The position numbers and the translations under genes are program-made. A stretch of DNA of 64,000 bases from Pseudomonas sp. LP_7_YM (GTDB taxonomy: Bacteria; Pseudomonadota; Gammaproteobacteria; Pseudomonadales; Pseudomonadaceae): assembly GCF_004364435.1 (NCBI RefSeq), contig NZ_SOCT01000012.1:62001-126000 (forward strand), written 5' to 3'. Below the pieces are notes generated by a model that ran no database searches, had not been told where the DNA came from, and saw only the letters and a program-made list of their open reading frames with translations. Positions 16,619 to 26,100 of the stretch are shown piece by piece (position 1 is the first letter of the stretch; the number at the start of each line of letters is the position of its first letter).

Positions 16619-18837
16619 TGAACGCCAAAATGTCTCCACCCGCTAAAAGCTCGCCAGTAGGCCAGCCACTCGATCGCGTGGATGGATTGTTGAAAGTGAC
16701 CGGTCAGGCTCGCTACGCAGGTGAGTACCCGGAATTGGGCTTGCTGCACGGCAGCGTGGTTTCCAGCACGATCGCCTGTGGGCGCATCCTCAAGATCGAC
16801 ACCTCGGCGGCGCTGCAGGTGCCGGGTGTGGTAACGGTCATTGACCACACCAATCGCCCTCACATCGCCAGCTACGATGAAAACTACGAAGACGCCGACG
16901 CCGCCGAAGGCTCGCCGTTTCGTCCTTTCTATAACGACCGCGTGCTGTACAGCGGTCAGCCGTTGGCGCTGGTGGTGGCCGATACCCTGGAGCTGGCCCG
17001 CTACGCGGGTTCGCTGATCCGCATCGAGTATCAGGCGCAGGATCATGAGACGAATCTGATCGTCGCTCAGGAAAATGCCCACACCGCTCCGGCAGAAACG
17101 CCGAAGCCGCGGGGTGATTTTCAGGCTGGCTTTGCCGGTGCGGCGTTCACTGTCGACGCGCACTACAGCACGCCCAATGAGCACCACAATCCGATGGAGC
17201 CTCATGCCTCGACTGTGCTGTATCAGGACGATGGCAGTCTCCACGTTCACGACAAGACCCAGGGCCCGCAGAACTGTCAGGACTACCTGCACAAGGTGTT
17301 CGGACTCGATAAGGAGAAGATTCGGGTCTTCGCCGCATTCGTCGGCGGCGCGTTCGGCTCTGGACTGCGCCCGCAATATCAACTGCCTTTGGCGGTGATG
17401 GCGGCATTGCATTTGAAACGCTCGGTGCGCGTGACCCTCACCCGCCAACAGATGTTCACCTTTGGCTACCGGCCCAATACGCTGCAGCACCTGCGATTGG
17501 GTGCCACCCCCGAAGGCAAGTTGGTCGCCGTGGGGCACGACGTCATCGGCCAGACCTCGCGTTTCGAAGACTTCGTCGAGCACGTGGTCGAGTGGAGCGG
17601 CATGCTCTATCAGTGCGACAACGTGCAGCTGACCTACAAATTGGCGCCCCTGGACGTTTACACACCGCTGGACATGCGTGCACCTGGCGCGGCGTCGGGC
17701 ATGGTAGGGCTGGAATGCGCGCTGGACGAGCTGGCCTGTGCGGCGGGTATCGATCCGGTGCAGTTGCGCGTGATCAACTTTGCCGAGCGCAACGGTAACG
17801 AAGACAAACCCTATTCCAGCAAGGAGCTGCTTGCCTGTTATACGCAGGGGGCCGAACGGTTTGGCTGGAGCCAGCGCAACCCTGAACCGCGCAGCATGCG
17901 CAACGGGCGCCAGTTGGTCGGTTGGGGCATGGCGGGCGGCGTGTGGGAGGCCATGCAGATGAAGGCCAGCGCCAAAGCCAGCATTGATCACAATGGCAAG
18001 CTGACCGTCAGCAGTGCAACCACTGACATTGGCACCGGCACCTACACGGTCATGGTGCAGATTGCCGCCGAAGCGGCGGGCGTGATGCCCGATGACGTCA
18101 TTTTTGTGCTGGGTGACTCCTCGTTGCCCACCGCGCCGCTGCAAGGTGGCTCGTTCACGGTGTCGTCGGTCGGTACGGCCGTGCAACAGGCCTGCCGTGC
18201 CCTGCGCGCCAAGTTGCTTGACGCGCTACGTATGGCCCATCCGCAATTTGCCGTAGTGGGTATGGAGGAAGTGGGATTCGGTGACGGCTATCTGATCGTC
18301 AAGGATCAGCATTTTGCCTACGCCGATATTGTTCGCCAATCGTCCCATGACGTGCTCGAAGTGCAGGTCGACGCCGAACCCGACGAGAAGCGCAACGCCT
18401 ACTCCACGGCAACGCACTCGGCGGTATTCGTCGAAGTGTTGGTCGACGAAGACTTGGGCAGTATCCGGGTCAACCGGGTGGTTAGTGCGGTAGCGGCGGG
18501 CAAGGTGGTCAATCCTAAAACCGCGCGCAGCCAGATCCTCGGTGGCGTGGTGTGGGGCATCAGCCAGGCGATGCAGGAAGAGACCCAGACCGATCATCAT
18601 CTGGGGCGCTTCATGAATCACAGCCTTGCCGAGTACCACATCCCGGTAAATGCGGATATCAACGATATCGATGTGGTGTTCGTCGAAGAGAACGACGACA
18701 TCGTTAACGAACTCGGTTCCAAAGGCGTCGGCGAGATCGGTATCGTCGCAGTGGCATCGGCGATTGCCAATGCCGTCTACCACGCCACTGGCAAGCGCGT
18801 TCGGGAGTTTCCGGTGACGCTGGATAAGGTGCTCTGA
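16618..18837 (+). CDS. molybdopterin-binding catalytic subunit, PaoC-like
   Basis: Large subunit of 739 residues, close to E. coli PaoC in length. It contains PLDRVDGLLKVTGQARYAGE at the N-terminus, the Moco-contact regions FVGGAFGSGLRPQYQLPLAV and MRAPGAASGMVGLECALDEL, LQGGSFTVSSVGTAVQ, and the catalytic Glu in GSKGVGEIGIVAVASAIA near residue 695. The family oxidises aldehydes (often aromatic) with water-derived oxygen. No XdhC/PaoD-type cofactor-insertion gene follows in this window, although PaoC-type enzymes normally need one. Start and stop overlap with the FAD gene by one base (TGATG). Confidence 0.92.
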   Translation: MNAKMSPPAKSSPVGQPLDRVDGLLKVTGQARYAGEYPELGLLHGSVVSSTIACGRILKIDTSAALQVPGVVTVIDHTNRPHIASYDENYEDADAAEGSPFRPFYNDRVLYSGQPLALVVADTLELARYAGSLIRIEYQAQDHETNLIVAQENAHTAPAETPKPRGDFQAGFAGAAFTVDAHYSTPNEHHNPMEPHASTVLYQDDGSLHVHDKTQGPQNCQDYLHKVFGLDKEKIRVFAAFVGGAFGSGLRPQYQLPLAVMAALHLKRSVRVTLTRQQMFTFGYRPNTLQHLRLGATPEGKLVAVGHDVIGQTSRFEDFVEHVVEWSGMLYQCDNVQLTYKLAPLDVYTPLDMRAPGAASGMVGLECALDELACAAGIDPVQLRVINFAERNGNEDKPYSSKELLACYTQGAERFGWSQRNPEPRSMRNGRQLVGWGMAGGVWEAMQMKASAKASIDHNGKLTVSSATTDIGTGTYTVMVQIAAEAAGVMPDDVIFVLGDSSLPTAPLQGGSFTVSSVGTAVQQACRALRAKLLDALRMAHPQFAVVGMEEVGFGDGYLIVKDQHFAYADIVRQSSHDVLEVQVDAEPDEKRNAYSTATHSAVFVEVLVDEDLGSIRVNRVVSAVAAGKVVNPKTARSQILGGVVWGISQAMQEETQTDHHLGRFMNHSLAEYHIPVNADINDIDVVFVEENDDIVNELGSKGVGEIGIVAVASAIANAVYHATGKRVREFPVTLDKVL

Positions 18838-19146
18838 ACCCACCCGGGATTAATCGCAGCCCACTGCTGGGCTGCGAGGCTGTGCGGGGGAGCGTGCTCA
18901 CGGAGGCGGCCTCAGGCGAATGAATCCGCGCCCACGGTGGATCTTCATCAGCCTGCTCCCTCTCTAAAAATCGGCGATACGTCCAATGTCGCTCCAGTGC
19001 AACCACAGGTCGCGCTGGTGCGCGTCATGCAAAGTGCCGCTGCGTAAGTTGCCTGCACGCGGCAGCATTCGGATTGCCGTGGGTCTTGAAGCCTTGAAAA
19101 ACTGCCGAAAAGAGCTGATCAAAACGAGCCGACCCGAGGAGCACGC
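18838..19146. other. intergenic region with a stem-loop
   Basis: CGCAGCCCA at 18855-18863 pairs with TGGGCTGCG at 18868-18876, just after the hydroxylase operon; there is no T-run, so it is at best a weak terminator. The rest should hold the promoter of the binding-protein gene. No gene is seen. Confidence 0.4.
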
Positions 19147-20088
19147 ATGAAAAAAATTATTCTTCAGATCAGTTGCAGTGTGCTGATGCTGGGCAGCACT
19201 GCCCTGATGGCAGCCGAGCCTGCCAAGTGTCAAAGCGTGCGGATGGGGGTGGTCAACTGGACGGATGTGATCGCCACCAGTGCGGTGGCCGAAGTGCTGC
19301 TGCAAAACATGGGGTATGAGGTCAAGCAGACCAGTGCCGCACAGCAAATCGTCTTCGGTGGCCTGCGCGATGACCGGCTGGATGTGTTCCTCGGCTACTG
19401 GAAGCCGGCGATGGACAAGAACATTGCGCCGTTCGTCGCCGCCAATCAGGTCAAGGTCTTTGACACCCCGAGCATGAGCGACGCGCAGGCAACCCTCGCT
19501 GTGCCGCAGTTCGAGGCGGATGCGGGGCTGAAAACCTTTGCCGATATTGTCCGGTTCAAAGACAAACTTGGCGGCAAGATCTACGGCATCGAACCGGGCA
19601 CCGGCGCCAACGCTAACATCAAAGGCATGATCGATAAGGATCAGTTCGGCCTAAAGGGTTTCCAGTTGGTGGAGTCGGGTGAGGCCGGGATGCTCGCCGC
19701 GGTCAAGCGCGCGGTGGATCGCAAGGAGTGGGTGGTCTTCGTGGGCTGGACCCCGCATCCCATGAACATCAACATGAAGATCGCTTACCTGACGGGCAGC
19801 GAAGACGTGTTCGGACCGGGGGAGGGCGCGGCAACGGTTTCAGTGGTCACCGCGCCGGATTATGCGACCCGTTGTCCGAACGTCAACACGCTGCTGGGCA
19901 ACCTGAAGTTCACCGCCGCTCAGGAGAGCCAGATGATGGTGCCGATCATGGACCGCAAGGCGCCGACCGATGTCGCCAGACAGTGGCTCAAGGATCACCC
20001 GCAAGACACCCGGCGCTGGCTCGAGGGCGTGACCACCTTTGACGGCAAGGATGCGGCGGCTACGGTGCAGAGGGCTGTTAACAAATAG
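19147..20088 (+). CDS. choline/betaine-type ABC transporter substrate-binding protein
   Basis: Periplasmic binding protein of 313 residues. It has a Sec signal peptide (MKKIILQISCSVLMLGSTAL, cleavage near LMAA) and then the OpuAC/ChoX fold: VRMGVVNWTDVIATSAVAEV, DVFLGYWKPAMD, YGIEPGTGANANIKGMI, and VVFVGWTPHPMN. The Trp residues in the WTD, YWKP and GWTPHPM segments are where family members make the aromatic box for quaternary amines. No permease or ATPase gene is adjacent, so it is an orphan binding protein like CbcX, CaiX and BetX of Pseudomonas, which share one CbcWV transporter. Choline, betaine and carnitine cannot be separated by eye. GAGGAG precedes the start. Confidence 0.88.
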   Translation: MKKIILQISCSVLMLGSTALMAAEPAKCQSVRMGVVNWTDVIATSAVAEVLLQNMGYEVKQTSAAQQIVFGGLRDDRLDVFLGYWKPAMDKNIAPFVAANQVKVFDTPSMSDAQATLAVPQFEADAGLKTFADIVRFKDKLGGKIYGIEPGTGANANIKGMIDKDQFGLKGFQLVESGEAGMLAAVKRAVDRKEWVVFVGWTPHPMNINMKIAYLTGSEDVFGPGEGAATVSVVTAPDYATRCPNVNTLLGNLKFTAAQESQMMVPIMDRKAPTDVARQWLKDHPQDTRRWLEGVTTFDGKDAAATVQRAVNK

Positions 20089-20111
20089 TCGGTGCTCTCA
20101 GGAACGCTGTA

Positions 20112-20210
20112 GATTCGGCCTGTGGGCGCCAATTCATTTACGAGACGTTAGCCCTGCCCACCTGTAGGGTGGCTGGAATACCGAATCGCGAATGATTTGC
20201 TCCCACAGGT
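20112..20210. repeat. REPIN-like pair of inverted REP sequences
   Basis: ATTCGGCCTGTGGG at 20113-20126 and the word GGCGCCAATTCATT are mirrored by CCGAAT at 20181-20186 and AATGATTTGCTCCCACAGG at 20191-20209. Two inverted REP-like arms about 55 bp apart fit the REP doublet elements common between Pseudomonas genes. Confidence 0.5.
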
Positions 20211-20274
20211 TTTGCAGCACCCTCTCATCCTGTGTACCCCTGGATTCCGGTATCCAGGCGCAATGGAGGCGCAA

Positions 20275-21201
20275 ATGCCCACTCGCTATCCGCTGTCACC
20301 CGAAATGCTCCGATTCATCGAGCAGACCTTGAGTTTCAGCGTCGATTCGCCGGAGATCGAGGTGCAGCGGCGGGCCTATTCACGCATGTGCGACGCCTTC
20401 AATCCGGCCCGGCCAGTTGACCTTGAGGTCACGAACTTTGAATTGGCGGGGGTGCCGGTGCGCTGCTATCGACCTCATCTGCTTTCCCCTGAGCGTCTTG
20501 CACCTTGCGTGCTGTACCTGCACGGTGGCGGTTGGGTCGTGGGCGATCTGGACTCCCATGACTTCCTCACAGCTGCGCTGGCATCGGACCTCAACGCCGT
20601 GGTCATCGCCGCGGATTACCGATTGGCGCCTGAGCATCCGTTTCCGACGGGTTTCGGCGATAGTTTGGCGGTTTGGCATGCACTGCAGATTCAAGCGCAG
20701 CGGCTTGACATCGACCCGGGCCGAATTGCGATTGCCGGCGACAGTTCAGGCGGTAACCTGGCAGCGGCGGTGTGTCTGGCCCTGCGCGATGCCGGCGAGC
20801 GACAGCCAGCGGGCCAGGCGCTGATTTACCCCGAGCTGGGTGGCCCTGATGATTTGCCGTCGCGCAGCGAATGTTTCGATGCGCCCTTGCTCAGCATGAC
20901 GGAGCTGGCCTTCTATCGGCGGTTGTACTCACCGCAGGACCAGCGCTCGCCTTATGCCATGCCGCTCAACGCTGCGGATTTCAGAGGCTTGGCGCCAGCG
21001 TTCATCGCCGTCGCGCAATTCGACCCGCTGCGTGACGACGGCGTCCGTTATGAGAGGGCGCTGCGCGAAGCGGGCGTGGCCACCGAGTTCGATCCGGGCC
21101 TTGGGCTGGTGCATGGTAGCCTGAGGGGCAAAGGCCAGGTGCCGGAAGCGGGTGCGGTTTATCGACGACTGACCGCTGCACTTTCTCGGCTCCTTGCCTA
21201 G
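20275..21201 (+). CDS. alpha/beta hydrolase, hormone-sensitive lipase (HSL) family esterase
   Basis: Cytoplasmic esterase of 308 residues. The HSL oxyanion motif LYLHGGGWVVGDLDSHD is followed by YRLAPEHPFP, then the nucleophile elbow IAIAGDSSGGNLAAAV. The catalytic Asp is in AQFDPLRDDG and the His in LVHGSL, completing the triad. I chose the start at MPTRYPLSPEM because GGAGG sits six bases before it; a nearer upstream ATG would place that GGAGG inside the coding region. No signal peptide. It stands alone, downstream of the orphan binding protein and the REP pair. Substrates are probably short acyl esters. Confidence 0.88.
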   Translation: MPTRYPLSPEMLRFIEQTLSFSVDSPEIEVQRRAYSRMCDAFNPARPVDLEVTNFELAGVPVRCYRPHLLSPERLAPCVLYLHGGGWVVGDLDSHDFLTAALASDLNAVVIAADYRLAPEHPFPTGFGDSLAVWHALQIQAQRLDIDPGRIAIAGDSSGGNLAAAVCLALRDAGERQPAGQALIYPELGGPDDLPSRSECFDAPLLSMTELAFYRRLYSPQDQRSPYAMPLNAADFRGLAPAFIAVAQFDPLRDDGVRYERALREAGVATEFDPGLGLVHGSLRGKGQVPEAGAVYRRLTAALSRLLA

Positions 21202-21385
21202 CCCTGTGACTTGTCCCCTATAGCTGGGGACTCATATACAGCCAGCATTGCAACTGCCACCGTATCAAGGCGGGCTATCGCGGTTCGATTTTCTCCTCTA
21301 CCTCAGATCGGAGGTGCGGGGCATGTAATGACCCTCAGCGCACGACCTGCCGAATCGTTCATCCCTAAAAAAGCCTTCGTATTAA

Positions 21386-21414
21386 TTGACGCCATTGTTT
21401 TGTCTCGTTAAAGT
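21386..21414 (+). promoter_or_regulatory. candidate sigma-70 promoter of cdiB
   Basis: TTGACG at 21386-21391, a 17-base spacer, then TAAAGT at 21409-21414. The -35 matches five of six consensus bases and the -10 four of six. It lies 44 bp before the cdiB start, in an AT-richer stretch. Confidence 0.4.
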
Positions 21415-21457
21415 CGCCGCCTTCAATGATGTCAATGCGCTATATCAAGGACGATTT

Positions 21458-23158
21458 GTGAACTGTTTTGCCATTCGAATCGCGGCGCTCGGCCTGCTGA
21501 GCGCAACGGCCCTTTCTTCTTATGCTGCACCGGCGCCTGGCGAGCAAGACCTTATTCGTGACCGTCAGCAGCAGTTGCTTGAAGAACAGCAACGCCGCCT
21601 CGACCAACTCAAGGATCTGCCAGGCAAGCAGGCAGTATCCGCCACGCTCAGGGCATCTGCCGACCCCCACTGCTTCCGTATCCAAACCATTGAACTCAAT
21701 GGTGCAGACGCGCTGTCTGTCAAAGAGCGCGCGGGGTTGATACAGCCCTATCTGCACCAATGCCTAGGTGTTTCTCAACTCAACGAATTGCTCAAGACCA
21801 TCACCAACCTGTACATCGCGAAAGGGCTGGTGACCAGCCGCGCCTATCTCCCCCAGCAGGATCTGTCCAAGGGGCAACTGCAGGTGCTGGTGGTCGAAGG
21901 CCAGTTGGAAAAACTGCGCAGCGCTGCCGACGGTGGCTTGAGCGAGCGTGAACTGGCGATGGCGTTTCCGGGGCGGGAAGGGCAGTTGGTCAATCTGCGC
22001 GAGATCGAGCAGATGGTCGATCAGCTCAATCGCCTGCCGTCCAATCAGGCGCAGATGGAGCTGACGCCGGGCCAGGAAGTCGGCGGCAGCGACGTGCTGG
22101 TCAAGAACACCCCGCAAAAGCCGTGGCGCGTGAGCCTGTCGCGCAACAACGATGGCCAGCGCAGCACCGGCGAGCAACAGTGGAACTCCGGACTTGAGTG
22201 GGACAGCCCGCTGGGTCTCGCGGATCAGCTGAGCCTGCGCGGCGGCCACGACGCTATGACCGACCACCTGCACACCTCGCACAACACCGGGTTGGCCTAC
22301 AACCTGCCGTGGGGCTGGTGGAATTTCAGTTACAGCTACAGCGAAAGCGAATACCGCTCACAGGCTCAGGCGAACGGGTTCGATTTCAAGCAGAACGGCG
22401 ATAGCCAGACCCATCAACTGCGTGCTGAGCGGGTCATCTACCGTGACGCCCTGAGCAAGACCTCGCTGAACGTCGGCGTCTCCAACCTGCGCAGCAACAA
22501 CTACATCGAAGGCAGCCGGCTGGCCGACAGCAGCAACCACATCAGCGAAGTGCAGTACGGCATCAACCACGGACGGCGCGTGGGCTCGGCGTTTCTCAAC
22601 ATTGACCTTGGCATGCAACAAGGCATCAGCGCGTTTGGCGCCCAAGACAACAACCACCCCGGGCCTGGCGAAGCCAATGCGCGCTACCGCAAATACACCG
22701 GCACCGTAAGTTATCTGCAGCCGTTCAAGCTGTGGGACGAGAGCTTCACCTTCACCAGCCTCGCCACTGGGCAGCGCAGCGAAGATGTGCTGTTCAGCCC
22801 TCAGCGCATGAGCCTCGGCGGGTCATCTTCGGTGCGCGGCTACAAGGACCAACTTCTGGCCGGCGACAGCGGCGGCTACTGGCGCAACGAGCTGCGCCTG
22901 ACCCGGCCCATCACCCTCGACTGGCTGCGCCCGGCCTTCAGCGATTACGGCATTGCAGCGTCTTACGACCAGGGCGTGATCACCAACGATCGCTACAACG
23001 GCGAAGAACACGGGCGCCTGTCCAGCAACGCGCTCGAATGCTTTGCCCGAGGTCAGCACGTCGCCACGACGGTCACCTTTGCCCACTCTCTGGAGCGCCC
23101 GGGCGGCCTGATCGAGCGCGAGTCGCCGATCTATTTCCGCTTGGATTTTTTTCTCTAA
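21458..23158 (+). CDS. cdiB: two-partner secretion pore CdiB (ShlB/FhaC/HecB family)
   Basis: Outer-membrane Omp85-type transporter of 566 residues that exports CdiA. A GTG start with AAGGA at six bases gives MNCFAIRIAALGLLSATALS, a Sec signal ending near SYAA. Next come a Gln/Arg-rich N-terminal helix (QDLIRDRQQQLLEEQQRRLD), a POTRA region (about residues 70-215: CFRIQTIELNGAD, GLVTSRAYLPQQDLSKGQL) and a 16-strand barrel with the conserved SLGGSSSVRGYKDQLLAGDS (VRGY lid-lock motif) and a terminal strand PIYFRLDFFL ending in Phe-Leu. No other ATG is available in frame. It precedes cdiA by 21 bp and is clearly co-transcribed. Confidence 0.93.
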   Translation: MNCFAIRIAALGLLSATALSSYAAPAPGEQDLIRDRQQQLLEEQQRRLDQLKDLPGKQAVSATLRASADPHCFRIQTIELNGADALSVKERAGLIQPYLHQCLGVSQLNELLKTITNLYIAKGLVTSRAYLPQQDLSKGQLQVLVVEGQLEKLRSAADGGLSERELAMAFPGREGQLVNLREIEQMVDQLNRLPSNQAQMELTPGQEVGGSDVLVKNTPQKPWRVSLSRNNDGQRSTGEQQWNSGLEWDSPLGLADQLSLRGGHDAMTDHLHTSHNTGLAYNLPWGWWNFSYSYSESEYRSQAQANGFDFKQNGDSQTHQLRAERVIYRDALSKTSLNVGVSNLRSNNYIEGSRLADSSNHISEVQYGINHGRRVGSAFLNIDLGMQQGISAFGAQDNNHPGPGEANARYRKYTGTVSYLQPFKLWDESFTFTSLATGQRSEDVLFSPQRMSLGGSSSVRGYKDQLLAGDSGGYWRNELRLTRPITLDWLRPAFSDYGIAASYDQGVITNDRYNGEEHGRLSSNALECFARGQHVATTVTFAHSLERPGGLIERESPIYFRLDFFL

Positions 23159-23179
23159 CGTTTGACCGAGATACCTGAC

Positions 23180-26100
23180 ATGGACGTCCGCCACTTCGAT
23201 TTCCTCGTGCGTCAGCCTTCTGCTGCGCTGACTGAGCGCCCGCGCTTCTGGGGCATGCCCAAGCGCGGGATCGCCTTGATTCTGGCCAACGCCATGTTCT
23301 GGCAACCGCTGTTGGCCCAAGCCGACGGCATCGCGGTGAGCGGCACCACCAACACCACCCTGGGTCAGGCAGGGAACGGCGTGCCCATCGTCAACATCGC
23401 GGCGCCCAATGCTAGCGGTCTTTCCCACAACCAGTATCAGCAGTACAACGTCGGCACCCAGGGCGTGATCCTCAACAACGCCACCGCCCGCACCCAGAGC
23501 ACGCAGTTGGGCGGCATCGTGGTGGGCAACCCGAACCTTAACGGTCGGGCCGCGTCGATCATCCTCAACGAAGTCACCGGCGCCAACGCCAGTCAGCTCA
23601 ACGGCTATACCGAAGTGGCCGGGCAGGCCGCTCACGTCATCGTCGCCAACCCCTATGGCATCAGTTGCAACGGTTGCGGGTTCATCAACACGCCGCGGGC
23701 GACCCTCACCACCGGCACGCCGGTGCTGGACAACGGCCGTCTCGATCATTTCCGCGTCGAAGGCGGCAGCGTGTCCATCGAAGGGGGAGGGCTGGATGCC
23801 AGCAACCTCGATCAGTTCGACATCATCACCCGCAGCGCGAAGATCAACGCCGAGCTGCACGCCAACAAACTCAACATCATCGCGGGTCGCAACAACGTCG
23901 ACGCGCAGACCCTGAACGCCACGGCACTGGCTGACGACGGCAGCGCCAAACCGCAACTGGCCATCGACAGTTCTGCGCTGGGTGGCATGTATGCCGGCGC
24001 CATTCGTCTGGTCGGTACCGAAGCTGGGGTCGGCGTGAAAGTGGCCGGTAATCTGGCGGCCAGCGCCGGCGACATCCAGATCGACGCCAACGGCCAGCTG
24101 AACATGGCCCAGTCCGCCGCGACCGGCGCCGTCAACGTCAAGGCCCTCAACGCTCAGGTTCAGGGCCCGGTGTATGGCAGCAGCGTCGACCTGCAAGGCC
24201 GCGATGAACTGAACATTCAGCAGAACGTCGCCGCCCGTGACCAGATCAAGCTATCCACCAGTGGTCAGCTGACCAACACCGCCATCGTCGAAGCCGGCGT
24301 AAATGCCGACAACAGCCGCAACGGCGCCGGCGATGTGACGATCAGCGCGCAGGACCTACGCAACGCCGGCAACGTGGTCGCCAGCCGAACGCTACAGGTC
24401 AGCGCTGGGCAATCCATCAATAACCAGGGCGGCACATTGAGCGGCCAGGCCGGTACGCAACTGACCGCCGCCAGCCTGGATAACCGCCAGGCCGGTCGTG
24501 TGCTGAGTCAGGGCGGCCTGACCCTTATGGCCACTCAAGTATGGAACGCCAGCGGCGGCCTTATCGCGAGCAACGGCAACCTGTCGATCACTGCGCAAAA
24601 CCTCGACAACAGCCAGCAGGGCAAAATCTCGAGTGCAGCGGCGTTGTCAGCGGACATTTCCGGGCAGTTGCTCAACAGCGCCGGTTTGATCACGGCTAAT
24701 GGCGCGCAGATCAAAGCGGCGACCCTGGACAACCGCCAGGCCGGTCAGGTGTTGAGTCAGGGCGGTCTGACCATCGCGTCAGGTCAGCTTTTGAATGGCA
24801 ACAGTGGCGTGATCGCCAGCAACGGCAATCTGGCGATCACTGCGCAGGATCTCGACAACAGCACACAGGGCAATATCTCGAGTGTGGCGGCATTGTCGGC
24901 GGATATTTCCGGACAACTGCTCAATAACGGCGCCGGGTTGATCACCGCCAACGGCGACGTGCAGGTAAAGGCAGCCAGCCTGGATAACCGCGAGGCGGGT
25001 CAGCTGTTGAGCCAGGGCGGTATGACCCTTGCGGCTACTCAAGTGTGGAACGCCAGCGGTGGGGTCATCACCAGCAACGGCAACCTCTCGATCACCGCGC
25101 GAAAGCTCGACAATAGCCAGCAGGGCCAGGTGTCGAGTGCGGCGGCGTTGTCTGCGGACATTTCCGAAGAACTGCTCAACAGCGCAGGGTCGATCACCGG
25201 CAAAGGTGACGTGCAGGTCAAAACAGCCAGTCTGGATAACCGCCAAGGCGCTCAGGTGTCGAGTCAGGGCGCGCTGACCCTTGCGGCCACTCAAGTGTGG
25301 AACGCCAGTGGTGGTCTCATTGCGAGCAACGGCAATCTGTCGATCACCGCGCAAGAGCTCGACAACAGCCAGCAGGGCCGGGTGTCGAGTGTGGCAGCGT
25401 TGTCAGCGGATATTTCCGGACAGCTGCTCAATAACGGCGGCGGGTCGATCACCGCCAACGGTGTGCAGATCAACGCGACGACCCTGGATAACCGCGAGGG
25501 TGGGCAGGTGTTGAGCCAGGGCATTCTCTCGATAGCCGCCAGTCAGCTGAAGAACGCCAGCAGCGGTGTGATCACCAGCAACGGTAACCTGTTGATCACC
25601 GCTCAAAACCTCGACAACAGCCAACAGGGCAAGGTGTCGAGCCTCGCGGCCTTGTTCGCGGACATTTCCGGTCCACTGCTGAATAACAGCGGCGGCTTGA
25701 TCACTGCCAGCGGTGTGCAGATCAACACGAACGCCCTGGATAACCGCCAGTCAGGTCAGGTGGCGAGTCTGGGCGCGCTGACCATTACAGCCCCTCAGGT
25801 ATGGAACGCCAGCGGCGGTCTCATTACGAGCAACGGCAGTCTCTCGATCACCGCGCAGGATCTCGATAACAGCCAAGAGGGCAAAGTATCGAGTGTTGCC
25901 GCCTTGTCTGCGGACATTTCCGGGCAGCTGCTCAATCAAACCGGGGTGATCACCGCCAACGGTGTGCAGCTCAAGGCAGCCAGTCTTGATAACCGCCAAG
26001 CCGGTCAGGTGTTGAGCCAGGGCGATCTGTCGATAGCCGCCAGCCAACTGTGGAACGCCAGCGGTGGCCTGATCACCAGCAACGGCAATCTGGCGATCAC

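Noticed and set aside
16333..18186. 617-codon minus-strand frame opposite the molybdenum hydroxylase
   Set aside because: Shadow of a certain gene; composition is Arg/His/Gly-rich and lacks motifs.
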